This document shows, one piece after another, positions 28,132 to 37,788 of a DNA stretch of 64,000 bases. The stretch comes from Mariniblastus sp. Its GTDB lineage: Bacteria > Planctomycetota > Planctomycetia > Pirellulales > Pirellulaceae. Where the stretch lies: contig JAKVBG010000014.1 in the NCBI GenBank assembly GCA_022447605.1, positions 1 through 64,000 on the forward strand. Direction: 5' to 3'. The notes beneath the pieces are model-generated. The model was not told the DNA's origin. It did not search any database and worked only from the letters and a program-made list of their open reading frames with translations. A program made the position numbers and the translations under genes. Every line of letters begins with the position of its first letter. The first letter of the stretch is position 1.

Positions 28132-28361
28132 GTTCGGTGTACTCGTTTTGTGTTAACGGGTTGCTGTCGAAAACCAGGACAGTTTGTCCGGTTTGGGCCC
28201 GGGTGAGCGTAAGGCCTTCCGATCCAGCCGACTTGTTGGCCCTTCACGCATCGGGAGGAAGTGGGCAACCGGTAGCCGGGGTACGCGTTGAAAGGCCGGC
28301 TGGCGGGAAGGGGCGGTTAACGTATGAGCCTGCATCCTGGTATTGTCGATTCCTTGAAAAA

Positions 28362-30644
28362 TTACTTGGCAATGCCTTGTAGCTCGTACATGCGTTGGCG
28401 AATTTCGGCCGCTTTCTGCTCGGCCGCCTGTTTGTTGGCCTTTTGAGTCGCCACTTCCTGCTCGACTCCTGCCAGTTTCTTCTCGACTTCCTGCAGCGCG
28501 ATATCCTCAGTCGCGATGACCTGGTTGGCGCTATTCAGCTCGGTCGAGACTTTTTCCAAGGCCGCCTTGAATTCAATTTCTCCTTTCAGCCGGTTGACCT
28601 GGCCCTGCCAATGGGAAACCTGTTGGCTGGCCGCCAGGGTCTGTTGTTCTTGAGTTGTCTTCTGCTGGTCAACCGGTGTTTTTTCTTTCTGCAGTCCCTG
28701 CATCTGCGTCACCGCTGCCGTCATCTCAGATTGAGTTGCCTGCACTTGCTTGGTCAAATCGGCAGCCTGTTTCTCGGCGGTTGTCTGAGTCTCGGTCAGT
28801 TGGGTGACGAGTTGCTGCAGCTGGGTGATCCTGGCATCAATCTGAGTAAGCTTGCCGGCAATCGACGCGGCCGTGGCCTTGAGTTCCTGATCGTCGCCCA
28901 GGGCAGTGACCGCCTCGTTTGTTTTCTGCAACGATTGCTCAAGCATTGGCTTGGCCTGTACTTTGGTAGCCAGTTCTTTTTGATGGGTCGCCAGTTGCGC
29001 TTTGGTCGATTCCAGTTGCTGGTTGGTGGCAGCGAGTTGCTTGTTCTGTTCATTCAACTTTGCCTCGGCCTGCGTAATGACCTGTTGGGCCGACTGGATC
29101 TTGGTAGCCAGTTCGTTGACTTTGGCAACGGTCGCATTCAATTGCGCTACCAAGGGTGCGTGTTTCTGGTTGGCGTCAACCAGTTGAGCTTCGGAATGTT
29201 TCAGCCTGTCTGTCAGTTGGGCCGGGTTGGTGTCGTAATCCCCTAGATGGGCGCCGTCCTCGCGTTTGAATACTCGGACGATGCCTGTCCAGTCACTGCA
29301 GACGAGCTTGTTGGTTTCGTTGCAAAACGTCACCGCTAACGCTTCGTCTGCCAGCGGTCCACAATTTTGAACCTGTTTTCCGTCCTGTTGCCAGAGTTTG
29401 GCATTCTTATCGCGGCCGGACGAGACCAGATGGCCATCACGTGTGAAATCGAGGCTGGTGACGCCGCCTCCATGGGCTCCCCAGTTCTTCACCTGTCCGC
29501 CATTTTCCATTTCCCACAGGCGGATCGTTGTATCCTGGCTGCCCGATGCCAATACGTTGGCATCCATTCGCCAACTGATGTCGGAAATCATCTGGCTGTG
29601 GGCCTTGAGCGTCAGGTATTCGTTGCCCGTTTCGGCTTCCCAGACGTGCAATCCTCCATTTCGATCCCCCGTTGCCAACAGGACGTTATCCGGGCTGAAT
29701 TCAATCGCCGTAACCCAGTCGGTATGTTTCTTGATTTCGTACAGCAGGGAACCGTCGGCCGTCGAGTAGACGCGAATCATCTTCTGCGGGCCACCCAAGG
29801 CAATCATCTTGTGGTTGGCACTCAGGTCGGCGGCCAGGATGTTGTCGATTTCATCACCGACTTGCATGACCCGTTGCCCCGTTTTGACGTCCCAGACATA
29901 GACCTTTCCGCCTGCGCCATGCTGTCCACCGGCGGCCATTAACAACGAGCCGTTGCGAGAGAATTTCAAGACCGTTGCCTGCCCTTCCGGGAAAGGCAGG
30001 ATGCCGGTCAATTGCTGGGTAGCATTGTCATACAGCAGGATCTGTTTCTGGCCGGCAATGGCGGTTGTCGGACCCCAAGGGCTGGTTGCCATGGCGGGGA
30101 CCGCCGTGGGACGCTCGGTCTTGAGCTGGGTTTCCAGCACAAGTCGTGGCCATTTGGCCACGACTTCGGGTCGCTTGGTGGCAGAGCCGGAAACGGCCAT
30201 GTCGAATTTCGGCTTGGAGATCCGGGCCTTGCTCCCCTGGTTCTCCAGGGCACCTGCATCGATCCAGCGGGCGATCAGGTCGATCTGCTCGGGTTTCAGC
30301 TTGTTGTTTTCACCGGGCGGCATGATCGGCGTCTCTTCATGCGTAATCAGCATGAAGAGGTAGCTATCGGACGCTGAACCAGGTTCAATCACGGAGCCCG
30401 AGGCCCCACCCTGCATCATGTTCGTGTAATTGGAAAGGTCCAGGTCGGCGGATTTCTTGTCGGAGTTGTGGCAATTGCCACAGCGTTGCATCAGCAACGG
30501 CTTGACCTGATCATCAAACGTAATTTTTCCTTCTTTCTTGTCATCTTCAGCCGCAGCGCGAAACGTCGGCGCGATGATCAGGAGGGAACCTGCTATGAAT
30601 AACAGGAAACGTTTCAGTCGGTAGGTTTGGATCGTTTTGAGCAT
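28362..30644 (-). CDS. Cytochrome-domain, WD40 and coiled-coil protein
   Basis: About 760 residues from ATG 30644, which places the signal segment FLLFIAGSLLIIAPTF at the N-terminus and has GGGGGCGG upstream. A longer form from ATG 30692, overlapping the previous stop by one base, is possible. A PSCyt1-type domain (about 35-130) carries CGNCH (CXXCH) and KKSADLDLSNY. A WD40 propeller follows (about 180-470, e.g. ISDISWRMDANVLASGSQD). The last 280 residues are a long coiled coil rich in Gln, Ala, Lys and Thr. The domain order suggests a heme or redox input joined to a protein-interaction platform outside the cytoplasm. It is the last gene of a four-gene operon. Confidence 0.85.
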   Translation of the reverse strand: MLKTIQTYRLKRFLLFIAGSLLIIAPTFRAAAEDDKKEGKITFDDQVKPLLMQRCGNCHNSDKKSADLDLSNYTNMMQGGASGSVIEPGSASDSYLFMLITHEETPIMPPGENNKLKPEQIDLIARWIDAGALENQGSKARISKPKFDMAVSGSATKRPEVVAKWPRLVLETQLKTERPTAVPAMATSPWGPTTAIAGQKQILLYDNATQQLTGILPFPEGQATVLKFSRNGSLLMAAGGQHGAGGKVYVWDVKTGQRVMQVGDEIDNILAADLSANHKMIALGGPQKMIRVYSTADGSLLYEIKKHTDWVTAIEFSPDNVLLATGDRNGGLHVWEAETGNEYLTLKAHSQMISDISWRMDANVLASGSQDTTIRLWEMENGGQVKNWGAHGGGVTSLDFTRDGHLVSSGRDKNAKLWQQDGKQVQNCGPLADEALAVTFCNETNKLVCSDWTGIVRVFKREDGAHLGDYDTNPAQLTDRLKHSEAQLVDANQKHAPLVAQLNATVAKVNELATKIQSAQQVITQAEAKLNEQNKQLAATNQQLESTKAQLATHQKELATKVQAKPMLEQSLQKTNEAVTALGDDQELKATAASIAGKLTQIDARITQLQQLVTQLTETQTTAEKQAADLTKQVQATQSEMTAAVTQMQGLQKEKTPVDQQKTTQEQQTLAASQQVSHWQGQVNRLKGEIEFKAALEKVSTELNSANQVIATEDIALQEVEKKLAGVEQEVATQKANKQAAEQKAAEIRQRMYELQGIAK

Positions 30645-30691
30645 GGCACTTGAACCGCCCCCTTTTTGCTTCGGGGAACAGATGGTTTGCA

Positions 30692-33178
30692 TTAATGGTT
30701 AAAGACAAATTCCTGGGAGTTCAATACGGCCCAGAAGATATCCTGCAAGGCTGACAGCTTGTCCTCGTTCTCGGTGACGGTGGCCACGAGTGATTGTTTT
30801 TCCGTTTCATTGGGTCGTCGACCGAGACATCGCATGTAGATCTCTTCGATAATCTGATCCGGTGTCTTTTTCTCCGTGTTCAACAGTTTTTCGACCACTT
30901 TGCCCGCCTGGATCTTGGCGTTGATCGTATCCCCATTGAGCAGATGCAGGGCCTGCCCCAGGTTCGGTTCTGTGATCACTTCACAGGAGCAGACGGATTC
31001 CCGTTTGGCTCGGCCAAAGGTGGTCAAAAAGTAGGTCGACGTATTTCCGTCGGCGATCTGGACTGCGCGGGCTCCCACGGGCAGCCCGCGAAACTTGTTT
31101 TGGGTTTCGGTTACCTGGCTGATGACATCGAGCAGGATTTCGGACCGGATTCGACGCAGGCTGGCATGGGAGAAATTGGTCTGGTCGGACTCGTTGGTCG
31201 CATTGGACTGCGTGCTGAGTTGATAGGTGCGGGAATTGCAAATATCGCGGACCAGTTTTTTGAAGTCGTAGTTGTACTCGGTGAATTTGCTGCCCAGTTC
31301 GTCCAGCAGCGCCTTGTTGACAGGTGGGTTGCTGATGCGGACATCGTCCACTTCGTCGACAATTCCGCGGCCAAAGAAATGTGCCCACACAACGTTGGCC
31401 AGATTCTTGGCAAAGAACGGGTTCTCCTTGGAGGCAAGCCATTCGGCCAACACGGCTCGACGGTCTTTGCCCTTGGTGTCGGGAGCGTCACCACCGAGAA
31501 ACTTGGGAGTCATATTCTGATTGGTAACCGGGTGCCTCGTCTCACCGCCACCACTGTTGAAGACGATCGTCTCACGAGGATCGGCACCCCCCTTGCGGCC
31601 AATCTGGGAAAAGAAGGCTACAAAGCCGTAGTAATCGTCCATCGTCCATCGGTCGAACGGGTGGTTGTGGCATTGGGCACATTGAACTCGAGTACCCATA
31701 AAGACTTGAGCGACGTTTTCGGCAATTTTCAGCGTGTTTTGTTCGTTTTGGTAATAGTTGGTCGCCGCATTGGCGAAGGTGCCCCCTTCGCTGCCCAGCA
31801 GATCCTTGATCATTTGATCGACCGGCACGTTGTTGGCAATCTGGGCTTGCAGCCAGTTGTAGTAAAGCAGTGTGGCCTTGTAGCTGACCTGGTTGGTGGA
31901 GCGAATTTGCAAGAGCTCTGACCACTTCATCACCCAGATCTCGACAAATTCTTTTCGCTCCAGGAGTTGGTCAATATATTTCGACCGCTTGTCCTCGGCG
32001 GGGTCCGCTTCGAAGGCCAGAATTTCCGCCGGGGTCGGCACGATTCCACAGATGTCGAGCGAGACGCGCCGCATGAACTCGGTGTCGGAACAGAGTTCGG
32101 ATGGCTGGATGCGCAGTTTCTTCAACTTGTTATTGATCAGGGTGTCGACATAGTTGTTCTCCGGGGTCTCCGCCCACTGGAATTCGAGGTCCTTGGGTAG
32201 CACGATGAAGTCCGAGCCAACCGTATGGGTGTCGAACCGAGCCATCACGAACGCCTCGCCACGGTTCTTGGCGGTAACCAGACCTGACTGGTCGATGCCG
32301 AGCGCGTTGTCGTTGTTGGTCGAGAAGTAGGCGAGTGACGTCACGTCGCGATCCGTTCCATCGGAATAGATGGCCCGTACACTCATCTGCTGGGTTTCGC
32401 CGGCTCCATTGAGCAGGCCGTCAGCTGGGTAGAGTTCGACACTGGTTACCGTAGGTACAGGACCACCGTCATTTGGTGCGCCACTGACCAGCCATCGTTT
32501 CAGCGTGTCATAATACTTTGAATCGACCTGAAAACGGTTGCCGCCCGTGTGGGCAACCTGGCCGGTCGCTTTGGTCATCAGCAGGCAATCGTCGGGCAAT
32601 GCCAAGTCGATTCGACGCCCCAGCATCTCCCGTGTCAATCGATAGTAATCGCCGTTCGGGTCAAAACCGTACAGGGAGAGACGAAAGCCATCTTTTCCCC
32701 GGGCCGCACCATGACAACTGCCCGAGTTGCAACCGGTCTTGGTGAACACGGGCATCACATCATTCTTGAAGCTGATAGGCGGGTCGAGGGCGGCCTCGGT
32801 CACTTTGACCGGAACATCGACCGTCAGGTTCCCCAGCGTGACTTTCAGCGCGGTTTCACCATCCTGCTTTGCCGACAGGACATTGTTGTTACGGCTGGCA
32901 ATCGCTTCATCGGAAAGCTGCCAGGTCACTTCCCCCGTGACATCGCGGGTGATTCCATTCGGGTAGACCGCCTGCACCACCAGGCTCTGGATGTCCCGTT
33001 GGTTTTTCAGGTTGACGTTTGTGGGCGTCACGACGAGCTGCGTCGGTTCGACTTTGGCCGACGGTGCATTCTCATTTTCCATGGCCTGCAATGGGCTGGA
33101 CACCAACCCGATTCCACACAGGTAGCCGAGCGAGATGGCCATCGCCAGATAATGAGAGCTGATTGATTTATGTGCCAT
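30692..33178 (-). CDS. DUF1549/DUF1553 protein with Ig-like domain and CX4CH motif
   Basis: About 828 residues from ATG 33178, which has AGGGA seven bases upstream; ATG 33199, overlapping the previous stop, is the alternative. After a signal peptide (about 12-32) comes an Ig-like BIG2 domain (VVTPTNVNLKNQRDIQSLVV), then GCNSGSCHGAARGKDGFRL. That motif is CX4CH instead of the usual CXXCH. A second Ig-like domain (about 240-320) precedes DUF1549 (about 350-550, with CAQCHNHPFDRWTMDDYYG, a true CXXCH). DUF1553 follows (about 590-820). It is exported; probable heme binding is an inference. It sits third in an operon after the DUF1501 and PPC-domain genes. Confidence 0.88.
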   Translation of the reverse strand: MAHKSISSHYLAMAISLGYLCGIGLVSSPLQAMENENAPSAKVEPTQLVVTPTNVNLKNQRDIQSLVVQAVYPNGITRDVTGEVTWQLSDEAIASRNNNVLSAKQDGETALKVTLGNLTVDVPVKVTEAALDPPISFKNDVMPVFTKTGCNSGSCHGAARGKDGFRLSLYGFDPNGDYYRLTREMLGRRIDLALPDDCLLMTKATGQVAHTGGNRFQVDSKYYDTLKRWLVSGAPNDGGPVPTVTSVELYPADGLLNGAGETQQMSVRAIYSDGTDRDVTSLAYFSTNNDNALGIDQSGLVTAKNRGEAFVMARFDTHTVGSDFIVLPKDLEFQWAETPENNYVDTLINNKLKKLRIQPSELCSDTEFMRRVSLDICGIVPTPAEILAFEADPAEDKRSKYIDQLLERKEFVEIWVMKWSELLQIRSTNQVSYKATLLYYNWLQAQIANNVPVDQMIKDLLGSEGGTFANAATNYYQNEQNTLKIAENVAQVFMGTRVQCAQCHNHPFDRWTMDDYYGFVAFFSQIGRKGGADPRETIVFNSGGGETRHPVTNQNMTPKFLGGDAPDTKGKDRRAVLAEWLASKENPFFAKNLANVVWAHFFGRGIVDEVDDVRISNPPVNKALLDELGSKFTEYNYDFKKLVRDICNSRTYQLSTQSNATNESDQTNFSHASLRRIRSEILLDVISQVTETQNKFRGLPVGARAVQIADGNTSTYFLTTFGRAKRESVCSCEVITEPNLGQALHLLNGDTINAKIQAGKVVEKLLNTEKKTPDQIIEEIYMRCLGRRPNETEKQSLVATVTENEDKLSALQDIFWAVLNSQEFVFNH

Positions 33179-33195
33179 GAATTTCCCTACCATGA

Positions 33196-35634
33196 TCATT
33201 CTTCTTTCTGGCCGCTGTTTTGAGCGGCTTCACGCAGTTGTTGAAGACGTGATTTCGGTTTTTCAACCGGGGCGGCCGGCTTGGCGACTGGCGCGGGTTG
33301 GGCCGCGGCGGCGACTACCGGTTTCCTTGGTTTGATGATTTGCAGTTCACTACGCCCTGCCGTGGAAACGATTGGCTCACCATTTTGGGTGATCGTGACA
33401 CGGCAAAACATCGATCCATGTTTGCCCACCGGGCTTTTTTCGTTTGTCTCTACCTGGAACGTCAACTCGGCCGTATCCTTGGTGAAGGTCAGAGGCGGGA
33501 CGGTGATGTTGGGGGGTAGTCCCAGGATCTCCGCTTTCGCTTCGCCCTCGAACGGTGTGAAATGGTTGATCTTGCAGAACAGGCTGCCGGCAGAACCGAG
33601 TTCCACCGAGGATCGCTTGATCTCCATCGTGACATAAGGTTCGGCAATCTCCAGTTCAGCCAGCTGGGTCGAGGCCCAGGCCGGGCCGGCGACGTCGCCA
33701 TTGCCGATGCAGTAGACAGGCCATTTTCCAACCTGTGCGTTGCCCGCAGCATTCATTGGGTAGATCCCCTCAGTGGCTCCCTGGGGGATGACGACCTGGG
33801 AAACGGTTCCTACACCGGGTGACCGGAAAGGAAACTGCAGGTTGATCGGGGCGTCAAACCCCTCGTCCCGCTGCACCTTGATTTTCAAGTTGATCGAGCC
33901 GTCTCGGACGAGCGGTACTTGGGGTTGGACCATTTCCAGCTTGAACGGCAGTTTGTCGACGACCGCCATGGCCAGTCGGTCGACCGTGCAGCCGTAGTAG
34001 CGTGCATTGTTGGGTGTGCCCAGTGCAAAGTCGGCCGTGTTGGTGAAACCGCCCGTGATATTCTGTGCTTCATCGGCATGTCGGCCCCTGAGATCAACCA
34101 GCCCCCCGGACAACTCGGCACCCTCGGCCGCTTCGAAGACGACCGGCATTGAGTTCAGGTTGGAGGCCATCGGCTTGGCGACCAGTGTGATACCAGGTGG
34201 CAGGTTGTCCTGCAGCAGAACCAGTTCTCCACCAAACGCGTAGCGACCTGCATTGAAACGGGTAGCGAAGCGATTTCCCTGGGGAACTGCGATCTGCTGC
34301 CGTTGCTGGGAATATCGATCGACCCTGGGGATCGAGAATGCGATTGTTGGTTGGGGTGAAGTGATTTCGACGCGGTAGACGAAGTCGGCCTGGCCCCGAT
34401 TGAGGTGGTCACGGACCCGAATGAAATAGTCGCCGTCTTCGGGCGCTGTGAAGCGGAGATAGCAATCCGGTCGCCGCGCATCATCATCACCCACGACATG
34501 AGCTTTGCTCGTGGCGTTAAAGACATTGATTACCGGATCGAGCCCGGATTTGAGCCGCCGCCCGTAACAGTGAATGTCCCAGTTTTGCCCCTTCTTGGCA
34601 GAGAAGCGGTGATAGTCCTGGTCGCCGGCGGACTCGATGATCCCGTTGAAGGCAATCGGCAGGGTGGCCGGTGCCACTTCGGTCCATGTGTTGTTCGGCT
34701 CGACTTCCATCGCATTCTCAAAGTCGGATGGGCGGAAGACGATTGGCGATGGGGTGATCCCCTGGTCATCGGAGACGAACAGGTCGTCGCGAAACCCTGT
34801 TTGATCCTGAACGGTCAATTTCTGGTTGATCGGTCCAGTCGGGTCACCGAGAAAAGCGACATCGATCTCTTTCCCCTTGGGGCCTCCGGCCGGGTAGGCG
34901 ACCGTCGGGCGAGGGAACGGACCGACGTGCAGGCGGTACTGTGATCCGCCGTTACCACCGTAGGACGCTTCGCGAACAACGACATAATATTCGCCGTCCT
35001 CAGGGATCGTAACCGAAATCAGGCCATCCTGGTTGCCGAGGCTCGAGTCGTCTGAAGAGGCCAGTTCAAACCGTTTTGAGTCGACCAGTGAGATAAAGGA
35101 ATCGAACATAATCCCCAGTCGGATCGCTTCGATTTCAACAGAGAGTCTTTGCCCCTTGGTACAGGTGACCGCGTAGTAATCGACATCTTCGTTCTGGACC
35201 ACACCCGTCACGGTTACGTTCTGCTCGATCTTCTGTGGCGCCTCGATGGAATTGTTTGGTTCCGCTTCGGCCACGGCGGGCAGCGCCCCGACATAAAAAG
35301 ATCGGTAGTCGGAAATGCCCCGCTTGGTGCGAACCTGCGCGACGTGTTCTCCCAGACGGCAGTCGGCCGCTACACGGATTTTGACATCGATGTTGTTGGC
35401 ATCGACCTGAGTGATTTCCAAAACCTCGACGCCGACCGGATCGTACAGGAAAACCTCCTGGGCATCGGTCAGTCGCTCACCCGAGAATCGCAAGGTATGC
35501 TCGACCCCCCGTTGTACCCCGCGAGGCGAGATCCCACTCAAACGGGGTGACGAGGCAAAGCTGGCAGTCGTCGCGACCGAGACCAGCAAAATCGACAACA
35601 GGAGGAACAATCCGGATCTTCTGGAAACAGGCAT
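33196..35634 (-). CDS. PPC-domain secreted protein
   Basis: About 812 residues from ATG 35634, giving MPVSRRSGLFLLLSILLVSV as a signal peptide; the open frame reaches back to 35748 without support. An N-terminal Ig/IPT-like domain (about 25-120) is followed by a pre-peptidase C-terminal (PPC) domain with EAEPNNSIEAPQKIE and DVDYYAVTC, and a second PPC copy with EVEPNNTWTEVAPA and GDQDYHRFSA. The C-terminus is a Lys/Pro/Ala-rich tail. PPC domains are non-catalytic adhesion or targeting modules. The stop overlaps the downstream ATG 33199, and the DUF1501 gene lies 55 bp upstream, so it is the second gene of the operon. Confidence 0.88.
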   Translation of the reverse strand: MPVSRRSGLFLLLSILLVSVATTASFASSPRLSGISPRGVQRGVEHTLRFSGERLTDAQEVFLYDPVGVEVLEITQVDANNIDVKIRVAADCRLGEHVAQVRTKRGISDYRSFYVGALPAVAEAEPNNSIEAPQKIEQNVTVTGVVQNEDVDYYAVTCTKGQRLSVEIEAIRLGIMFDSFISLVDSKRFELASSDDSSLGNQDGLISVTIPEDGEYYVVVREASYGGNGGSQYRLHVGPFPRPTVAYPAGGPKGKEIDVAFLGDPTGPINQKLTVQDQTGFRDDLFVSDDQGITPSPIVFRPSDFENAMEVEPNNTWTEVAPATLPIAFNGIIESAGDQDYHRFSAKKGQNWDIHCYGRRLKSGLDPVINVFNATSKAHVVGDDDARRPDCYLRFTAPEDGDYFIRVRDHLNRGQADFVYRVEITSPQPTIAFSIPRVDRYSQQRQQIAVPQGNRFATRFNAGRYAFGGELVLLQDNLPPGITLVAKPMASNLNSMPVVFEAAEGAELSGGLVDLRGRHADEAQNITGGFTNTADFALGTPNNARYYGCTVDRLAMAVVDKLPFKLEMVQPQVPLVRDGSINLKIKVQRDEGFDAPINLQFPFRSPGVGTVSQVVIPQGATEGIYPMNAAGNAQVGKWPVYCIGNGDVAGPAWASTQLAELEIAEPYVTMEIKRSSVELGSAGSLFCKINHFTPFEGEAKAEILGLPPNITVPPLTFTKDTAELTFQVETNEKSPVGKHGSMFCRVTITQNGEPIVSTAGRSELQIIKPRKPVVAAAAQPAPVAKPAAPVEKPKSRLQQLREAAQNSGQKEE

Positions 35635-35689
35635 TTTTTCAACCGGTGGTTCAGGAAACAACGGGAAAAACGGGACGTGATGTGCCGGA

Positions 35690-36991
35690 TCAGGCGAGCA
35701 GGTCGGTTCGCACCTTGCCGCCATCGACAATTTCGATCGGTCGGTCACCGGGCGCCATCAGCTCCTTGTCGGCGACGATCCCCATGCAGTGATAAATCGT
35801 GGTGGCCCAATCTTCGACGCCGACCGCATCCGTTTCCGGTTCACTTGCCGTGGCATTGGATTGACCATAGGCCAGGCCGCGATTGATCCCGCCACCGGCC
35901 AGTACCGTGCTGAACACCTTCGGCCAGTGATCGCGACCTGCTGTGGCATTGATCTTGGGAGTCCGGCCGAATTCACTACAGAGGCAGACCAGGGTCGAGT
36001 CGAGCAGGCCGCGGGTTTCCAAGTCAGAGATCAAGGCGGCGAAGCCCTGGTCAAGCGCGGGCACCTGACCTTTCATGGCCCCATCGATATTGTCGTGATG
36101 GTCCCAGCCACCATAGGTCAACGTCACGAAACGGACGCCCGCTTCGACAAGCCGGCGAGCCAGCAACATGCGGGCGCCGGCCGTGTTGCGACCGTATTGA
36201 TCGCGAACCTTGGCATCTTCCTTTTCAATGTCAAACGCTTCCCGCGCTTTCTGGGAACTGACCAAGCTGTAGGCGCGGTCGTAGAACGTGTCGACCGCTT
36301 CCATCGAATCGGATTTTTCACGTTGCTTGAAATGATCATTGACCACGTCCAGTAACTTGCGGCGCTTGTCAAATCGCTCGAAATTGACATTGCCAGGCAA
36401 CTGGAGATCCCGGACGCGGAACCCGTTCTGGGCCGGGTCCGAACCGAGACTGAAACCGGCGAACGAGGAGCTGAGGTACCCGGTCCCAGCGAATGTATTC
36501 GGCTGGTTCGGAATCATTACGTAGGGAGGCAGGTTGTTGCGGGGGCCAAATTCGTGCGAGACGACACTCCCCATGCTCGGAAATTGCAGGGCGGGGCTGG
36601 GGCGATAGCCGGTGAACATGTTATGAGTGCCCCGTTCGTGAGCTGCTTCACCGTGTGTCATGCTCCTGATCACGGTCAGTTTGTCCATGATTTTGGATGT
36701 CTTCTGGAACATCTGACCAAAGCGGACGCCGGTGACGTTTGTCTCGATGCTCCCCATCGGCCCTCGATATTCCAGCGGAGCGTATGGTTTCGGATCAAAT
36801 GATTCCTGGTGGGCCATCCCCCCGGGCAAGAAGATAAAGATGACGCTTTTGGCGGTCCCCTCCTTGGTCTCGTAATGCTTTTGGTCCGCCTGGGCGGATT
36901 TCAGTCGGAACAGGTCTGACAGTGTCAGGCCACAGGCCGCACCGATGGTCAAGACGTTTCGTCGGCTCAAGAAATGATCAGAACAATTCAT
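35690..36991 (-). CDS. DUF1501 family exported protein
   Basis: About 433 residues from ATG 36991, chosen because GGAG lies ten bases upstream and the start then leads directly into a twin-arginine-type signal (LSRRNVLTIGAACGLTLS). Family landmarks are IFLPGGMAHQESFDPKPYAP, HGEAAHERGTHNMFTG, TLTYGGWDHHDN, VCLCSEFGRTPKIN and AGRDHWPKVFS. The catalytic status is unknown, as for the whole family. It is the first gene of the four-gene operon that continues with the PPC, DUF1549/1553 and WD40 proteins. Confidence 0.9.
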   Translation of the reverse strand: MNCSDHFLSRRNVLTIGAACGLTLSDLFRLKSAQADQKHYETKEGTAKSVIFIFLPGGMAHQESFDPKPYAPLEYRGPMGSIETNVTGVRFGQMFQKTSKIMDKLTVIRSMTHGEAAHERGTHNMFTGYRPSPALQFPSMGSVVSHEFGPRNNLPPYVMIPNQPNTFAGTGYLSSSFAGFSLGSDPAQNGFRVRDLQLPGNVNFERFDKRRKLLDVVNDHFKQREKSDSMEAVDTFYDRAYSLVSSQKAREAFDIEKEDAKVRDQYGRNTAGARMLLARRLVEAGVRFVTLTYGGWDHHDNIDGAMKGQVPALDQGFAALISDLETRGLLDSTLVCLCSEFGRTPKINATAGRDHWPKVFSTVLAGGGINRGLAYGQSNATASEPETDAVGVEDWATTIYHCMGIVADKELMAPGDRPIEIVDGGKVRTDLLA

Positions 36992-37331
36992 TTGGTTCAC
37001 TCCGAGGTCCCTACCGGATGGAATCTGACTCAAGCTTTTATTATTGTCAAAAATCGGCTTTTTTGAAGCAGTATGCAGCCCTGCGAGCAGAGGGTGCTGG
37101 CGTCTCTGAAAATGCTTAAGCCCTTTTGTGTTAATGGTTTACGTATTTACACAAACTCTCGCTATCCACTTTTAATTCAGTCTGTTGGTCGATTTAGGTC
37201 GATTTTTCGACTTGTTCGGTGTCCATCGCCTGTCTGGGAGTGGGTATCAAAGAGGGAGGGAAGGCTGAAAAACGCAGTCTAAAACGGCCGTTAAACGGCC
37301 GTTTCAGACTCAATCGCAAAGGGAGCAAAGG
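36992..37331. other. Divergent regulatory region between DUF1501 operon and DUF4286 gene
   Basis: 340 bp with no gene, relatively AT-rich in the middle. It contains an inverted repeat TTTGTGT (37125-37131) / ACACAAA (37149-37155) and, closer to the rightward gene, the 35-bp palindromic element at 37276-37310. Promoters for both directions are expected here. Confidence 0.5.
37276..37310. promoter_or_regulatory. Tandem palindromes within a 35-bp inverted repeat
   Basis: Two perfect copies of the 10-bp palindrome AACGGCCGTT (37283-37292 and 37294-37303) are separated by one A, giving an 11-bp period. They are nested in a larger inverted repeat, AGTCT...AGACT, with arms of 17 bp, one mismatch and a one-base centre. 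It lies 21 bp before the DUF4286 start, ahead of a GGGAG/AAAGG ribosome-binding site. There is no T-run, so it is not a terminator for either strand. It could be a double operator on one helix face or a 5'-UTR hairpin. Confidence 0.6.
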
Positions 37332-37652
37332 ATGTTTGTCTACTCAGTCCAATGTGAATTCAGGGAGGCCGAGGTGGCGGACGAGGTCAGTCGCTGGATC
37401 GACTGGATGCGGGAGGTGCATATTCCGGACGTCATCCGGTCGGGTGCCCTCTCTGCCGAATTCATCCGGTTCGACCTGCATCCACCCACGTTTCAGGTCC
37501 TCTATCATTTTGAATCTGCCCATACGTTTGCCCTTTATGAAAAGGAACAGGCGCCCCGGTTGCGGGCTGATTCACTCCGCGAATTTCCATCTGAAGCCGG
37601 GTTGTCATATCGACGCAACTCTGGTCAGCGGGTTGGTCAGTTCGGTAAATAA
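37332..37652 (+). CDS. DUF4286 family protein
   Basis: 106 residues, single domain, cytoplasmic. MFVYSVQCEFREAEVADEV, WIDWMREVHIPDVI and YHFESAHTFALYEKEQAPRL are the pattern of DUF4286, a dimeric alpha/beta-barrel-like ferredoxin fold of unknown function. The gene has a good ribosome-binding site (GGGAGCAAAGG) and a palindromic element directly upstream. It is probably monocistronic; the next gene starts about 136 bp later. Confidence 0.85.
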   Translation: MFVYSVQCEFREAEVADEVSRWIDWMREVHIPDVIRSGALSAEFIRFDLHPPTFQVLYHFESAHTFALYEKEQAPRLRADSLREFPSEAGLSYRRNSGQRVGQFGK

Positions 37653-37788
37653 CAGGCTGATCGAATCGCCTCGGGTCGTGTTGGCTTGAATTTTGGTCGC
37701 CAGGACAGATTATGTATACTGTGAATCTGCCTGACTCGACTGGCCTCTGGCCGGGGTCGCCAATGGTTGACCTGGGGAAACCGGGTAT

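Noticed and set aside
30794..31921. 375-codon open frame antisense to the DUF1549/1553 gene
   Set aside because: Same reason: the minus-strand gene has complete family motifs, and the plus-strand frame encodes nothing recognisable.
37276..37310. Intrinsic terminator
   Set aside because: The hairpin has no T-run on either strand and lies upstream of, not after, the genes on both sides.
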